This document shows, piece after piece, positions 34,470 through 47,801 of a stretch of DNA of 64,000 bases; within the stretch, counting starts at the first letter, position 1, and each line of letters starts with the position of its first letter. Origin of the DNA: Paragyromitra xinjiangensis (lineage: Eukaryota; Ascomycota; Pezizomycetes; Pezizales; Discinaceae); assembly GCA_038503065.1 (NCBI GenBank), contig JBCAMK010000002.1:496001-560000 (forward strand), written 5' to 3'. A program made the translations under genes and the position numbers. The notes beneath the pieces were generated by a model that saw only the letters and a program-made list of their open reading frames with translations, was not told where the DNA came from and searched no databases.

Positions 34470-37400
34470 TCACATCCTCGCTCGAGACTTCTGCGAGTGC
34501 ATGAACATGGTTTTGAAGCCCTGTGTGGTTATGCTGGTTAGCCGGAGAAATTGCTGTTGGGAAGAAGAAAATGGGAGAAACATACGTTACACAAGGTCAT
34601 CATATCTGGGAATGGGGTATCTCTTAGCTGAAAGGCTGAGGGTATGATCTTTACGGGCCAGCTACCAACGGAAGCCCCAGCCCCGGCTTTAAATAAGAGA
34701 TGAAAGTATCCAGGGTGTCTAGTGTCGAAACAGAAGCCATAAGTCGATCGCTTTGGATTGGCCTCGCAGTACTTCTCCAACCATTTCTCTATAGATGAAT
34801 TAGATACCAAATAAAACACTAGGGTAAAAGGAGGTAGGAACATACCACAATCGGCCTTGGTTCCTGTAATGAACTTAGTATTATGAGTTAACTCGTCAAC
34901 TTTCCTTGCCATAGCCTTGACATGGTTGACAATCAACTCATCCAGATCACTGTACGAGAACCTTCCACCAACCCTCAATGTCTTTCCAACAGTGAATTCA
35001 TTCTCTTTGTCTAGCTCTAGCACGTCGATATGCTGGTAAATACCATCGTTGACTTTCCATGTGACCGCAATGTGATCCGGACCATTGGAGGAAGGACGGA
35101 TAACAGCATCTCCACGGTTTTGACCTGCCAGAAATTCCTCGGCTTGTCGGCTGTTGAAAGGCTTGAACAAGGGATGTTTGATAACCCTCGCGGATCGTGT
35201 TTGTTCTTGGTTCGTAACAGCCAGCCGGGCTTTGTCTCTCTCCTCTCGAGCGTCATCCCATTCTTCTTGCGGAACATCCGGGTTTTTGCGTTTCGGGTTC
35301 CGGATCTTATCTTCCCGAAGCGAGAGTTCTGCATAGAATGTCCTCGCGTTGATACTCTCGATTCTAGCCTGAACTGTCTGGCCAACGTGATACAGAGCGC
35401 TAGGGGAAAAGTGAGAACTCCCATCATGCATCTCATCGATTGAGACATTCCCCTCAATACCGCAGTCAAGACGGGCAGCAATGAATCTGTCAGTTACGCG
35501 TCTAATGTTTACGGGTACAACCATCCCATCGTCCAGCGTATCCTTAGTTTCACCAGTAAGCATGGTGAAAATTTCCTCCGTACTAAGTCTATTGAACTTG
35601 TTGCGCAACTCCTCGTAGGCATGCTGCAATTCGGCGCGGATGGTTTCAAGGGTAGCACGCTTCTTCTGGTTGAAATTCCGCTCCAGCTCTTCAGCGTAGT
35701 CCTCCAGACTTAGTTCGTTCACTTTGTCCTCTTGGCCGTTGATTAACTCGTTGATTACAGCGCCCGGACCGCCATCCACTACCATAGCCGCAACATCTTC
35801 TTCGTCGATATCGAGGGCGTCTGCTGCCATTTTTCGTCCTAGATCATAATCTTCTGGATGCACTCTAGTATTATCAAGATAATCCGAGTTGCGATCCGAC
35901 GGGTCGTGTGGGATGATGAGGAAACTGGCACAATTCACAAATACTCTAGGACCAACCACTGTCCCGAGCCCCTTGTCCCGATCACCTAGGAGCTCGATGC
36001 GACTCGAAACTTTTCCGCCCTACAGATAATTAGTTAGCAAATATAGCAATAAGTCTAAAATAGCTGCGCGGCTCACATTGGCTTGAATGGTCTTCAGGAC
36101 GCTAGTTGCTTTTCTAGGACCAAGACCACAGACATACGGAACAAGGGTCGCCACATAAGGTTTGCTAGCAGCCTCATTGATATCCACACCAACCAAGTTC
36201 ACCATATCCACGATCGCAGAGTCCAGGGCCCTTTGTAGTTTATCTTCTGGTAGAAGTTGCTGTGCGGGGTGGAAAACGATAGACACGATGTCTTTTCCAA
36301 GCCCCGCATACTCCAACAGAGGATTTTGCACATATCTAGCCAGAGCAACGCAGTAACGAGCAAGGGGCGGGAGATCGGGATGGTCCAGCATTGCCCTATC
36401 ACTATTCTGATATAACCGGGCCACCTCATCATTCACGTAAATAACTTCGATTGGCATCCGATCCTCCTCCTCTCCGACAACTGTGATATCATTGTGCTCG
36501 ACAATTTGGCGCATATCCTCGACTAGCTTATGGGTCTGGACGCTGAAGCCGGCCACGCCGATAACATCTGGCTTTCTGCGCTGTAGCACGTCCACCAGTT
36601 CTTGTCGAGATTTTTCGTCTTTGAGGTCTGGATATTTCACGTTCTCAAGAACCCTCCCATCTTCATCCCTGAAGATACCAACGACAGCATCTCGGCCCCT
36701 CTCACCTTGACCATTTGATAGAGTAAAAACTCGCGGGATCTCACCAAGTTTTAGTGCCTTTGGCTTATAGGGTGCTTGGTCAAGTTTCTATTGTTGAGCT
36801 GTTAGCTAAGGTTCTAGAAAATGAGGCCAATGATAAGGTTATTACTTTCGAGTAGGCCCGACGACATTCGAATGCCACAGCGTCCTCGCAAGCGGTTCTC
36901 AATTCATCTTTCACATTCTTTTGGAACATGACCCTGAATTTTGCCATTGCGATATCAATCACGTCTTTACGTTCCTTGTTCCAGGCATCGGCGATATCAC
37001 TAACATTCTCAGACGTGATATAATCGTAAAGGCGGCGAGTAAAGCTTTCTTCCTTCTGGAGCTCTATATTGATTTCGACCAACCCTTCGCTCTCTGCCTT
37101 CATCATTCTGAGGTACATGCCAGGTTGAGCTGCAATTGCTTGCATTGTTTGATTCCGGAGGTATTTGAATTCCTGCAATAAATCAGTCTTCAGCCTTGAC
37201 GTTTGAAGAAACGAGGATCCCTTACATAGAACTGGTGCTGTTCGTCAATTTTCTTCACACCCTTCTCCGTGACGTTCACATGGACCAAACTTCTCGTAAA
37301 CCATCTTTCCCTCAGTGCCTTCCTCAAGCTCGGATTGGTGAACATTTCCTCCGCAAGCATCAATCTCGCAGCCTGTAATGCAATTTCGCCGGTTGAAAAT

Positions 37401-39221
37401 TCCGGGTCTTCGATAAACTCATCCGACATCGAGTGTGGATAATCCAAAGGGTCTTCAGCAAATTCACGCTTCTGATCCAATTGCACGTTGATTGAGAACT
37501 GCCCTGCAGATATCCCAAATGCTCGGACTAAACCATAGACCCTACCATTACGAATCCGTTCGAACATCGTTTTACTGTTCCCAGGTCTTCGATACCCGTT
37601 GCCGCGTTCGCTAGTCAAAGCAATATCTTTGATCTGGGAATGGTAGCGGAAGTGGATATAATCGTGCATATCCTGAACCTGATCACCTGTTTCGGCGTTC
37701 CGGATACCTTCCTCGGCCTCCCGGTCATCATCGATGTGCGCTTGCTCCTTCAACGTATTATAGGTGCGCTCAAAAGCCTGGCGCTTGTCGAAATAAGCTC
37801 GGTATTTCAGATCGTGATCAAGAATCTCCCAGAGATCGTCCTGTGAGATAAGCCTCTCGGCGACGATCTCATACTGGGTGTCTCCGTCACCATAATTTCG
37901 TTTCGGAATCTTTTCTGCATGAATCAAATAGTCTTTCCGATGCTGAAATACGAACGGAACTTCCATTTCCTCGATCACGAAGAACTCCAAGATTTTTTTG
38001 ATAGCCTTCACCAAAGCCTCCTGAAGGTGTCCCGATAGCCTCTTTTTAGGCATTAAAAATCTCGCAATCCATTCCCCTTCCTCATCAATATCCTCGCGAC
38101 CGATATTCAAGTGAGCGTAGGGTTTCCTGGCGATTTGGTATCTTTCCGGCACATCGTTTAAGCGGATTTCGTTATCCTCTTCAGTAAGCATACGATCCGC
38201 CAACTCGCTGGGCTCAAAAACATCCTTCAATTCAAGTTCTTTCACTTTATCTTCGCCTTCCTCCTCTTGGTCTTCCTCAGTAACAAGAGCAAAGTCATAT
38301 TCGTCGCCTCGTCCGAAAATGTCTTGCATATCCGAGATAGCACCTTCGCGTAGGTTCAGGTTTTGGGGTGCATAGCTGCCTCTGTTATGGTCCCTCTCTC
38401 TATGCCTTCGTCCGGCCATCTGCATGTCATCGTCACTCCCACCTTGGCGACCCTCCTCTTCAGACATTTCATCTTCTTCAATGAAGTCCGCAAATTCGTC
38501 GACAAGCCCACGAGCGTCACCCCTGTCGCCCCCACCTCTACGAGCGTTGTCGAGGCCTTCGTCATCGTCGTCGGGTTCGCCAGGGGCATCAAGGTCTTCC
38601 TCATCCGAGAAAATCTCGTTCAGATCGCGTGATTGTTGCCGGCGGCGGTTCTCCTCGGCTTGTCTACGACCTTGCTTGAGGCGTTTGAACTTGCTCTAGA
38701 CAACTCGTTAGAGTGGCCGTCTGCAGCTTCGATTTCTCAATTCACGTGGAGGGCGAAAGGGAGGTGAAACAAACCTGACTGCTCCTGTGCACCTCAACAC
38801 CAGTGTTCTCCATGACCAAGTCTAAATCATCTTCATCCAGCCCTTCTTCGTCCTCCTCGTCACGTTGGGACCTCCTGCGCTTCTTCCTTTTCTTCTTGAC
38901 CATGACTAGTGATCCGTCTGCCTGCTCCTCTTCCTCCTCCTCATCTTCATCATCCACAATGAAGCCTTCCCGGATCTGCTCGGTCACGTTAGCGATCCAA
39001 CCTTATACCATGCGGAAAATGGAATAAACCTTAGCCGCCTCCTCGTCGTCGTCGTCATCCTCTTCTTCACTACTATCCTCAAAGTCCTGTCTCGTTTTTT
39101 TGCCGTTTGCTGCTGGCTTCCGGCGCACCTCGCCACTTCCACCGTTAAGCTCTTCGTCGAGTTCCTCTTCCTCGTCGTCGTCCAGCTGCGCTTCACGGTC
39201 AACAAAATCGTTCATGCTCAT
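34470..39221 (-). CDS. SPT6: transcription elongation factor and histone chaperone Spt6
   Basis: Eight exons join in phase to 1442 aa: 39221-39030, 38975-38775, 38695-37226, 37172-36846, 36787-36077, 36019-34846, 34788-34586 and 34520-34470. The N-terminal ~250 residues are highly acidic (Spn1 and histone binding). Then come the helix-turn-helix/YqgF-like core (DAVVGIFRDEDGRVLENVKY at about 755), the helix-hairpin-helix region (YVCGLGPRKATSVLKTI), an S1 RNA-binding domain (CGIEGNVSIDEMHDGSSHFS) and tandem SH2 domains from HPLFKPFNSRQAEEFL, with the phospho-binding Arg in DAVIRPSS. Spt6 travels with RNA polymerase II through the phosphorylated Rpb1 linker and reassembles nucleosomes. The last coding exon is only 51 bases. 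Confidence 0.95.
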
Positions 39222-40274
39222 GATTGCTGCGAAAAGCTAGAGTCGTGCGCAAATCAAATTCCCCTCGAAAAGATGAGTATTGGCTCTATCGTGACTTTTT
39301 GGAAGCTTTTTAGCTGGGCAGCCAATAGGAATCCGCGTAGAAGCTAGTACACAGGAGAAAAAAGGTGTTGAGAAGAGAAGAAGGAGGATAAAGAGAGGAA
39401 ATGAGGAACCGTCGAAAACTCAAGAGCTTAAATGGGCGGTGGGATCCTTTTAAAGAAACTTCAGGGTAAGTCGCGCATCTCCTGGCACACGAGGCCTTGG
39501 CAAATTATGTAAGCTTCATACGCGTGAAAGCTTGGCGTTTTTAAAGGTGATGCATGAAGGGAAACTCGTGATCCAATTAGTATCCATCTCCATCTTGGTA
39601 AAAATCTCAATTCCAATATCTTTAGCTATTCTAAATTTTGTTTCCGAGAAGGGAGAAGCTCGGGGCATGGTGGAGACGTTTTGCTGTGGTATGCGTACAC
39701 GTAATAGCTTGTCAATCATATCTTTCACATCTTTTCACGCAAAACTATATGTAGCACAGATTCATTTCTCCGAAGAACAAGCTTCCAACAATTACCCAAC
39801 ACCAAATTACCCCCCAAACCAAGCAACGATAATATTCTCACACCTCGTTATAGCAATAGAAGTAGGAATAGTTATACTGATTTACCGGCGCTTGCGGTAG
39901 AAGTCTTCTCCCCAGAGTAGTCCATAGTAGGAGATAGAAAAGAATCTACCACCCTAGCTCATAAAGCTGAATTTCGGTGATATATTGTCCGTCAGTATAC
40001 AGAGAGTACCCACCTATGACCAAATTCTCGGCGATTTTTCCTCGCTCGATATGTTTCATGGCAGTGCGGCGAGGTGGGCACAAAAAGTTTATTATCTCTG
40101 GAGAAATTTGAGAAGAGTAGTGAAAAAGGTGAAAGAATGAAAACGACCGTCCAGATAGATATATAACGTACAGGAGCTGAAACAAACGCCCGTAAAACGC
40201 CTCGAACTGTATACCCGAAAGAAAGAAGAGATTACAAAGAAAATTACCCAAGCGACTGCCTGGATTCCATGTAA
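39222..40274. other. intergenic region between SPT6 start and F-box gene end
   Basis: Both flanking genes run on the - strand, so this is the SPT6 promoter plus the F-box 3' region. Short ORFs at 39532-39900 (+) and 39946-40251 (-) have no recognisable features. I see no repeat or RNA gene. Confidence 0.45.
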
Positions 40275-42689
40275 TTATGACTTGATATGAGGCCTTTTTT
40301 GAATATGAAAGTAGGTCATAATCGACTTACGGCTACTATCCTTGCTACTCTTCGAACCATTGTTTTTGCTTATCCCACGGAAGCTAGCCGCACGATTCAC
40401 CACCACCGGCACTCCGTTATTGGAGTTCGCCACTATACTAGGGCTCCCAGACTTGACCTTCTTTCCAAATAGCACTTTAAAGATGCCGCCGTACCTCATC
40501 CACTCACCAGGGTCCTCGGTTCCTATCATCTTCGGCAGGGGGCTAAACCACTCTTGCAACTCTCTTTGCCTATACTGCTTCCCACCGATGAGAACAAGAG
40601 GTGAGATCCTCTTGGCTGCTGTATGAACAACAATGGCCTTTTCCGGGTTCTTCCAAATGAACAAGGGATACCCATAGCCATGTGGATGAGCTAAAAGTAG
40701 GTGTGAAACTAACTCTTGAAAGTTCATCATCTCCTTGCTCTTGCAGGCCTCATGACAAGTGGAACTACGGCCCAGCATGGCGGTGGGACATGCAAAGATA
40801 CGATCCTCCCCATTGTGAAAGAATTCGTAGCTGGTAGGACGCAAAAGCTCTTCCCCGGTGCCAATGCCAAATGGGGAACGAAGCTCCTCCTCTAAAAGAT
40901 CTGCGAGCCTCATCAGGTGACTACCATTCCAGTCATTCTTCCAATCCTCGGATTTCATACAAACGGCTGCTGGTGTCCCGCGTGGGATCTTGATCTCGAT
41001 GAAGGTCTTGTTGACTTGTTGCAAAGCTCCTTGAAGTATGGTGCACCAACTTGTGGTTGAGAGTGACCCTTCTTGCATTACATGTTGAACGATACTTGAA
41101 CAAGCGCGATCTATCACTGAATCCTGTCGAACCCGATACAAAGTCTTGAGTTCTTCCTTCCTTCGTTCGTTTTCTTCGAAAATGTCACGTTCTCCAAGGA
41201 GCTTAGGAAGCTGGCGAATAAATTCCGATTTAGTAGGATAGTTGCTCGTTTTAAGGAACGCCCAATATGGTTCGAGCTGTTTTAAAGTCTTTTCGGGTAT
41301 AGGTCTAGGGAGGCGCTGCGGAAAAGATGAGCAAATGAGGATGTACTTAACACGCAAAGTTAACTCACCATGCACCAATCACGGAAGCAGGCTACCCTCA
41401 ACTTCCAAACCCTCAAGTCATCCATTCGCCTGTCTTGGGAAATCCTTTTGGGAATAGTAGACCCCCATTCCTCTAGCGGGCGAGAGCTGGGCATATTATT
41501 TTGCAAAATCACCTTAGCTGTGACCCACTTATCGAAAGTGCCGGCCATTATCTCCTCCTCCGCCTCTTCGATGACGCTGTATGCATGCTCCTTCCAGCAA
41601 ATCTTAGAATAATTGGAATTCCTATACCAATGGATTGCGAAACAGAGTTTCTCTCGCCTAGGAGGAGTCCAGTCTTCCTCGCCATCGCACTTTTTCTTGA
41701 GCATCTTCTTGAATTCAGAGATAGACATTGTCAAGGGCTTGAGGCATTCCTAAAGGCACACAGAGATTAGAGCCTAGTGAATAATGTGGCAACTCGAGAT
41801 AAGAGCCTAGCTAGACTTACATGGCAAGAACGGGTGCCCCACGCATAATAAGGCTTAGCTTTCTTAGACTTACAGTAGACACACCTCTTCTCCATAGCGA
41901 GCTTGAATAGACTCGCCTCATCAAGGCCATAAGGCAAATCGGATCCGACACCAGAGTTGGGGTAGTGGCGGAGACGAGCTTGGCGCCAGATTCTACATAT
42001 CCAGCAATTAGGGATAACATATACGCCAAAGTGTCTGAGAGAGAAAAAAGACATAGCTACCTAGTGTTGTCTTTCAATATATATCTAAATCTTTGGCAGG
42101 ACCCCTCGCACTGGACGAGCACCTCACTCCTGCAGTGCCCAAAAATTTCGACAAGAATTTCATTCGGTAGGAACGGGATGTTCATCTCCGAAGGGTCTTT
42201 CAATCTTGGGTCTTCGGTCCAGGTGTCGAACAAACTAAATTGAATTCCCACACTACTGCAAATCTTCCTTAAGACTTGCTCTTGCTTATCTTCTGTACCC
42301 CCGACCAAGATCTTTTCGTATGTGTGCTCAACCTTTAATTTCTTCTTTTTAGGCTTCACGCCATACTCACTATCCGAGTCATCGGTTGACTCAACTTCCT
42401 CATAGCTTTGATGGATTTGGGGCGGGTCTCCAGTGGTAGCAGACGAAGCCCTCCTAGTGATAACCATCGAGCGAGTTCGGGGGGTTGAAAATGAGGCTTC
42501 ACGCTTATCAGAACCAGCTTTCACGACATTGAGGCAAGAAGTTGATATCCCCTCCGGCTGCTGGTGTTGGGTGGGCGGGCCCGTGTGCTTGGTGTTGTCC
42601 GCTTGGTCTTCGTCTGGGGTAGCATAGGAAACGGGCACTCTTCGAGGACGGGTAGACCGGCGGAGAGGAGTAGAGCTGGGCGAACCCAT
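40275..42689 (-). CDS. F-box protein with CxxC-CxxC zinc-binding-like motif, 740 aa
   Basis: Four exons join in phase: 42689-42061, 41992-41821, 41749-41369 and 41315-40275. The N-terminal 165 residues are disordered, with Ser/Thr-Pro sites and a KPKKKKLK basic patch. An F-box follows (PFLPNEILVEIFGHC... RFRYIL...RIWRQARLRHYPN, about residues 168-220), which would bind Skp1 in an SCF ubiquitin ligase. Just after it come two Cys pairs, C247-VY-C250 and C266-HE-C269, spaced like a small zinc ribbon; an intron falls inside the second pair. The C-terminal 450 residues have no recognised repeats (no WD40 or LRR) and end in a Lys/Ser-rich tail. The start is the first ATG giving a typical N-terminus (MGSPSS); the frame is open further upstream. 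The degradation target is unknown. Confidence 0.78.
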
Positions 42690-43597
42690 CTTAAACTGCC
42701 TGAAAGTTTTAACTGCCTGAAGAGATGCTCTTAGGAAGAACCAGCGAGAGGATGTGCGGCTCCTATAGAGGTATCGATGAAGTGGGGTTGGTAAAGAGAG
42801 AAACAAACTTAATGCACACGGCCACAGAACCCGATTTACATAGAAACAGAAAGAGAGAGAAAATGCATTAGGCTTAGAGCTGAGAGGGAAAGCGCACCCG
42901 CAGGAAGTCAAACAGCAGCAAGAAGCTAAATACTAAGAGGTAATAACTGCAAACCCTTCCCAAGGCGAAAAGCTGGAGGTGGGAACAACGGCGAAGACAC
43001 TGGGTAGAGCCGAGCGCACAGTTGGGACTGTTAACTTAAATACTCGGCTGGGATGGCAGCAGTACATATAGCAATAAGGCAAACGCTGGCTCGAGAAGGC
43101 CTTGAAGCGCAACGGTCACCAAGGCAGCCCGCCAGATTCTAGAAACGCGGAAAAGGATGGTGGCAAGACCGAAGGTGAAACAGCATATATGGAAATGGGA
43201 AGCTGAGAACAAGAGCGGAGACGCATCAATATAATAAGCTGCAGGGTGAATACATGTTGGTCTTCAGAAGAACTTGTTTGAGGAGTGATCGGCAAGGTTA
43301 GCTTTAAACGGTATCTTTAGCGAGACCGCCAGTCCGGCACATACCGGCGGCGAGCCACGCGGGCGGTGCGTCTTATTTATGTCACCGATGGCATGAGGCT
43401 GAGGTGTGTTTTTACAGATCCCAGGTCACACGTTTTTAGTGGGGTTATTTTGAAGTCACTACCTACATGTAGTACACAAAATCTCGTCACCCCACCTTGG
43501 AGTTCAGACAGATACAACTTTTCATCTCTTATAAACTCCGAGCCATAGCATAATCGCAAGAGCCTCTACTATCCCGATAGGCACACAGAAACTCGAC
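42690..43597. promoter_or_regulatory. bidirectional upstream region, F-box gene / ataxin-10 gene
   Basis: About 0.9 kb between divergent starts. It holds one TACATGTA octamer (43464-43471) about 130 bases before the ataxin-10 start. A GC-rich patch lies at 43325-43370. No gene is supported. Confidence 0.45.
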
Positions 43598-46158
43598 ATG
43601 TCTTTACTGCCAGAGCTTCTCCTAACAGTATTATTCGGGACCCAAGCCAGCTTTACTCATCCTGGAATAATATTACCACAGAAGGAGTCATTAGGCGACT
43701 CAGAGCTAAAAGCTATAGTCAAAAAGTCACAACGTAGTAGGGAAGCCAGGTATGTTTTATCTACCTATCGAACCGGTTGCTGGAGAAAACTTTCCACTTT
43801 CTTGCGCCAGGGGCTAACATTTCACGTCGTGCAGAGAGACACTAGGCTACTCATCGCGAGTATGGAAGGCATTGACAGAAACCTTAAGATCCGGAAACGA
43901 TCAATTGACAGCCAATAAGCATCACCTACTCCCCAAGGTTTGGGATTTAGCGATCCTAGGAAGAAATCTCCTGGCTGCTAGGGAAAAGGCACAAAATCTT
44001 GCAGCGTACGCCACCGGCCGATCAGCCTTCTTCGGAAAAAAAGTGAGAAACGGAGAAGCTGATGACGGAATTACAGAGAAGAAGGATTTGAGGCGGAAAT
44101 TCGAAGGCTGCTGGATATATGCATTGAAAAGGCCAGCAAACCCATAACAGCCAATCTCGACAAGCCAGCCCATGAGAAAGAGATGCAGGTCAAATCTGGA
44201 TGTAGGTGCTATCACAGAATCTAGCTTACCATCTTAACAGATATTGGTGATGATTGACTAATCACCAATAATTGGATTTTTTAGATAAAAAAGTCCTCAT
44301 AACCTCACTCCAATTTCTGAACAATCTTATGACCCAAAACGAAACTCGTAAATTACATGTTTGGCTACATATGTTTGGAACGCCGTCCTCAGTTAGCCCA
44401 ACCACGAGCACACCCCTCTCGAAAACTACGCCAAAACCGAAAGCAAAGGCTGCCAATAAGTCTCAACCATCATCTGGATCCGGTGTTGGTTTAGTTGGCA
44501 ATACGACAGGAAGCAGTGGAAATAACCATACAGAAACCGTGGCAAAATGCAACTCTCTGTCTGCAGGATTTAATGCGAAATACTACAAGCCCGGATTTAT
44601 GACGGAGGTGCCAAGACTGTTACAGCCAGATGAAATCGAGCCACTACCAATGATCTTACAAAGCGGAGTAGTTTCGTTTGAGGGCACAGATCAAGCAATG
44701 CAGGCAGTTAGATGCAAATTAATGCTTGCCCAAGGCTATGGGAGGAGCCTTCTACGGGAAATTCTCGTCTTTTTAGGAGCATGGGAAGTCGATGAAGACG
44801 ATTTTTGTTACAGAATGATGTAAGTGAACTTCTATGGACATCCAGACGACCGGATTCTAACTAACCAACTTGGCGTATCTTTAGGGCTCAAGTTGTTGAA
44901 GCCGTACTGCTTAACGGGCTAATACCTTATGCATATGAGTGCTTCAGGGAGTATGTTTCCCCTCCATAATATAGAGGTTTGGGCTATTACTGATCTGCCT
45001 TACTTTTCAGTGAGAAGGATATAGTTACGCCTGCTCAATCGGTTTTGCTAAAGCTTCTTGTTTCTGTCTATCGTCCGCCGGTTCATGTTCCAGGTACGCC
45101 TATCTTAGGACCCCCAAACCAACACCCAAACCCTCCTGCCCATCCCTTCAACATTCCTTCCCCCTCAATGACAGCATCACCAACGACTTCAGCTGCTTCG
45201 TCTGTAGGTGAATCAACTGAATCGTACGAAGTTCCACCAATAATCGAGAGCTCAATCCCCACGTTCTTCGTGGGTGTCTTCCGGAAACAAGTGCTACCTC
45301 CTACAATCAAAATAATCCAACTACAGGGCGCTATCAGAAAAGGAAAGGAGAAAAAAGAGAAGTTTGAATACAGTCTATGGGACTTAGACCGGATATACGA
45401 AGGAGTTTATCAGTTCCTTGAACTCCTAGTCCTTTTTTCCGAAGACGAAGAAGCAAAAAAGGTTCTCCTGGCTGGCGACAAAGGATTAGTAGCAGATCTA
45501 GTACAGTTCCTAGGAGAACTTGATAGTGCCATTCCACGCTGGGTTGCTTCAAAAGCCCCCCCTCTTCCTCCTCCAACCCCAGGCAAAGTGGAGGAAGCTG
45601 TAGAGGATTTAACTACTAAAGTTGATAAGGCTTATATGGTTGAAAGACCTTTTGATGTTGAAGAAACAAGAGAGGAAGAAGGAGAAGGTATTATACATAA
45701 TCTCGATGACGATGAGGGAGCAGATGATGACGGACGGGACGATGAGAGGGGGTTAGCAGAACCTGAAGACTTCACATGGCCGCATATCAAGAGATATCTT
45801 GTACTCCTGTTGAGTGGATTTTCATGGAAAAATAAGGCGGTACAGAATATTGTGAGGGAGAAAGGAGGTTTGCAGGTCATCTTGAATCAGTGTATGATTG
45901 ATGATGACAATCCTTGTAAGTCATCTGGTCTTTCCCAATCCTTATTAGCATTAGCTAACATATATAGACATCCGAGAACACGCAATATTGTGTATTAGAA
46001 ATCTTTTGGAAGGGAATCCAATGAACCAAAAGATCGTGGAGGAACTGGATGCGGTGAGAACAGTGCCCAGCGAAGTTTTGGATAAAAATGGATATGAACA
46101 TTTTATCGATGAGAATGGGAGGGTACAGTTGAGAAAGTTACCCGAGAAAGGGAAATGA
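43598..46158 (+). CDS. CTR86: ataxin-10 homologue (Ctr86 family), 725 aa
   Basis: Seven exons join in phase: 43598-43859, 43912-44005, 44077-44201, 44285-44819, 44885-44950, 45011-45915 and 45968-46158. The ataxin-10 C-terminal domain is clear (FTWPHIKRYLVLLLSGFSW, VQNIVREKGGLQVILNQCMI, YIREHAILCIRNLLEGNPMN). Upstream armadillo-like blocks include GRNLLAAREKAQNLAA, ITSLQFLNNLMTQN and QAMQAVRCKLMLAQGYG. A long Pro/Ser/Thr-rich and acidic insert lies between. The family is a helical-repeat protein with roles in cytokinesis and neuronal survival in animals; yeast Ctr86 is essential but poorly understood. The first three exons are the least certain: they are needed because the frame is broken at 43860 and 44006, where the splice sites restore both phase and family-like sequence. 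Confidence 0.83.
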
Positions 46159-47801
46159 GGTAGGGCGAGATTTTAAGGAGAAAATACTCGCGATGCAATG
46201 AAAACTACTTTCTTAATTCATTTGATCACTCTTAGAGTTGGGTTTGAGTTTGAAAGTTATGCTTTTCATAGCAACTACACGAAAGAATGGGGAAGCGAAA
46301 ACGTAACGACGCAATGCCATAGCTTAGTACTGAGTGTAATTAATGAGTTAAACAAGATAAAAATCGAATATTGTCACGAGCCGTTCATACAACGAGTGAT
46401 ATCTTGTGATGCACAGTCCACTTTCTGGAATGTGAGCAGCAACTATAGGAATGAGTATGGTGAGTGGATGGATATGAGAAAGAGCTTGGCTAAGTATTTT
46501 GTGGAAGATTTGGCTATAGGTTAGGAAGACGCTTATGATAGGGACTGGTACAAGAAGAGAACTATGGGGTCAGAAGCAAATGATATCTCTAAGTTATTTG
46601 TATTTCTTCGCTAGATCCTATTCCTGTATATATGCTGTATATCCGATCAAGTTTACGCGTACCTTCATCTAATATTAGAAGCATGACTTTTTCCGCCAGG
46701 ATTTCTTCAGCACGATCGCCGAGCATCTGACCTGATCACCAAAGGCTCCCTTGGCCTAAGTTTTTTTTTTCAATCACAATTTCATTGATTTCTGAGTACA
46801 AGAATATCGCATGCAACAATAGTTATGGCGTGAACAAAACCCATCCCTTGGCCTAGGTATTGTTTCTAGGACTTTATACTCCTCCGTAATTCGCATAATA
46901 AATAGTTACCTTACGGTTTCGGTGGAAACTTGTGAAGTTACAGTTTTGAATAGTCAGATCCTAGACTAGATTTAGTCGCTCCTTGAATAATGGTAGACGT
47001 AGTGATGACTCTGGGTCCTATTATGAGACTTTGTAGGCCACTTTTATTCTCGCCCCAACGCCCACTGCAACCTATATACATTGAATACAAAAGCTACAGG
47101 TCTGTCAATGGCGCACTGGATTTGAGGAAATAATTAATAATTTATGTTTGTAAACTCCCTATTATGTTCTCAATTCCCGAACACCTGTTTGTGGCCATCC
47201 TCGCACGCTTCTTAAGGGCTCATAGACGATCACCGCCAGTCACTCGCTGTCTTGTTACTCGATATGTTTTAAAAAAGGAAGGCATTTAGCAGAGAGAATT
47301 GAGCTTTATATAAGCTTGAATTTATAGCAGTACCACTACTGAAAAATTTAGTCACTCCCAGGGCTCCAGACTTCTTCCCGTTGGAGCCTACTATTGATTT
47401 CCAATTAGGAAACCTTTTACCAACACGATACTTTACTTGCCATGTAGATAACGATTTCATGCCGTTCCAGGTTATACATGAAACCTACGCTAGTGTCCGC
47501 CCAAGTACGCTCGCCGGTTTTCGGTCTACGTCGAACTGACCCAAAGTCCGCAGCCTAAATCAAGCGATAGTGGCCTGTAACGTTGCTTTGGCGCTGGAAG
47601 CACTAATACCTGCTGCTTGCGTACCTGCCCCCTCTGTTCTTCCATGCGGTTGGATGGAATGTTAATGCTAAAGCTCGGTATAACTCAGGTCGCTAATGAA
47701 CTCATGATCACTCCTCGCCTTCCTCTCTTGAATTCCATCAGCCTTCATCGGCTCTAGCTCCAATAAGATTTTCTATCCTCGATGATCAAAGGAGTGCAGC
47801 G
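46159..47801. other. intergenic region, ataxin-10 gene to coiled-coil membrane protein
   Basis: It starts with a 108-codon ORF (46198-46524, MKTTFLIHLITLRVGF...) lying directly after the ataxin-10 stop. This has three Cys and a weakly hydrophobic start but no clear signal peptide, and could be UTR. A second short retro-insertion lies at 46747-46857. The remainder is AT-rich without support for a gene; a - strand ORF at 47269-47460 is unrecognised. Confidence 0.4.
46747..46857 (-). mobile_element. short poly(A)-tailed retro-insertion, minus orientation, with 14-bp target-site duplication
   Basis: TCCCTTGGCCTAAG at 46747-46760 and TCCCTTGGCCTAGG at 46844-46857 match at 13 of 14 bases. Between them lie 83 bases that begin with a run of 10 T on the + strand, that is a poly(A) tail on the - strand. 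The structure matches the insertion at 31.2 kb but in the other orientation. The insert body is not the same and is not recognised. Confidence 0.72.
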
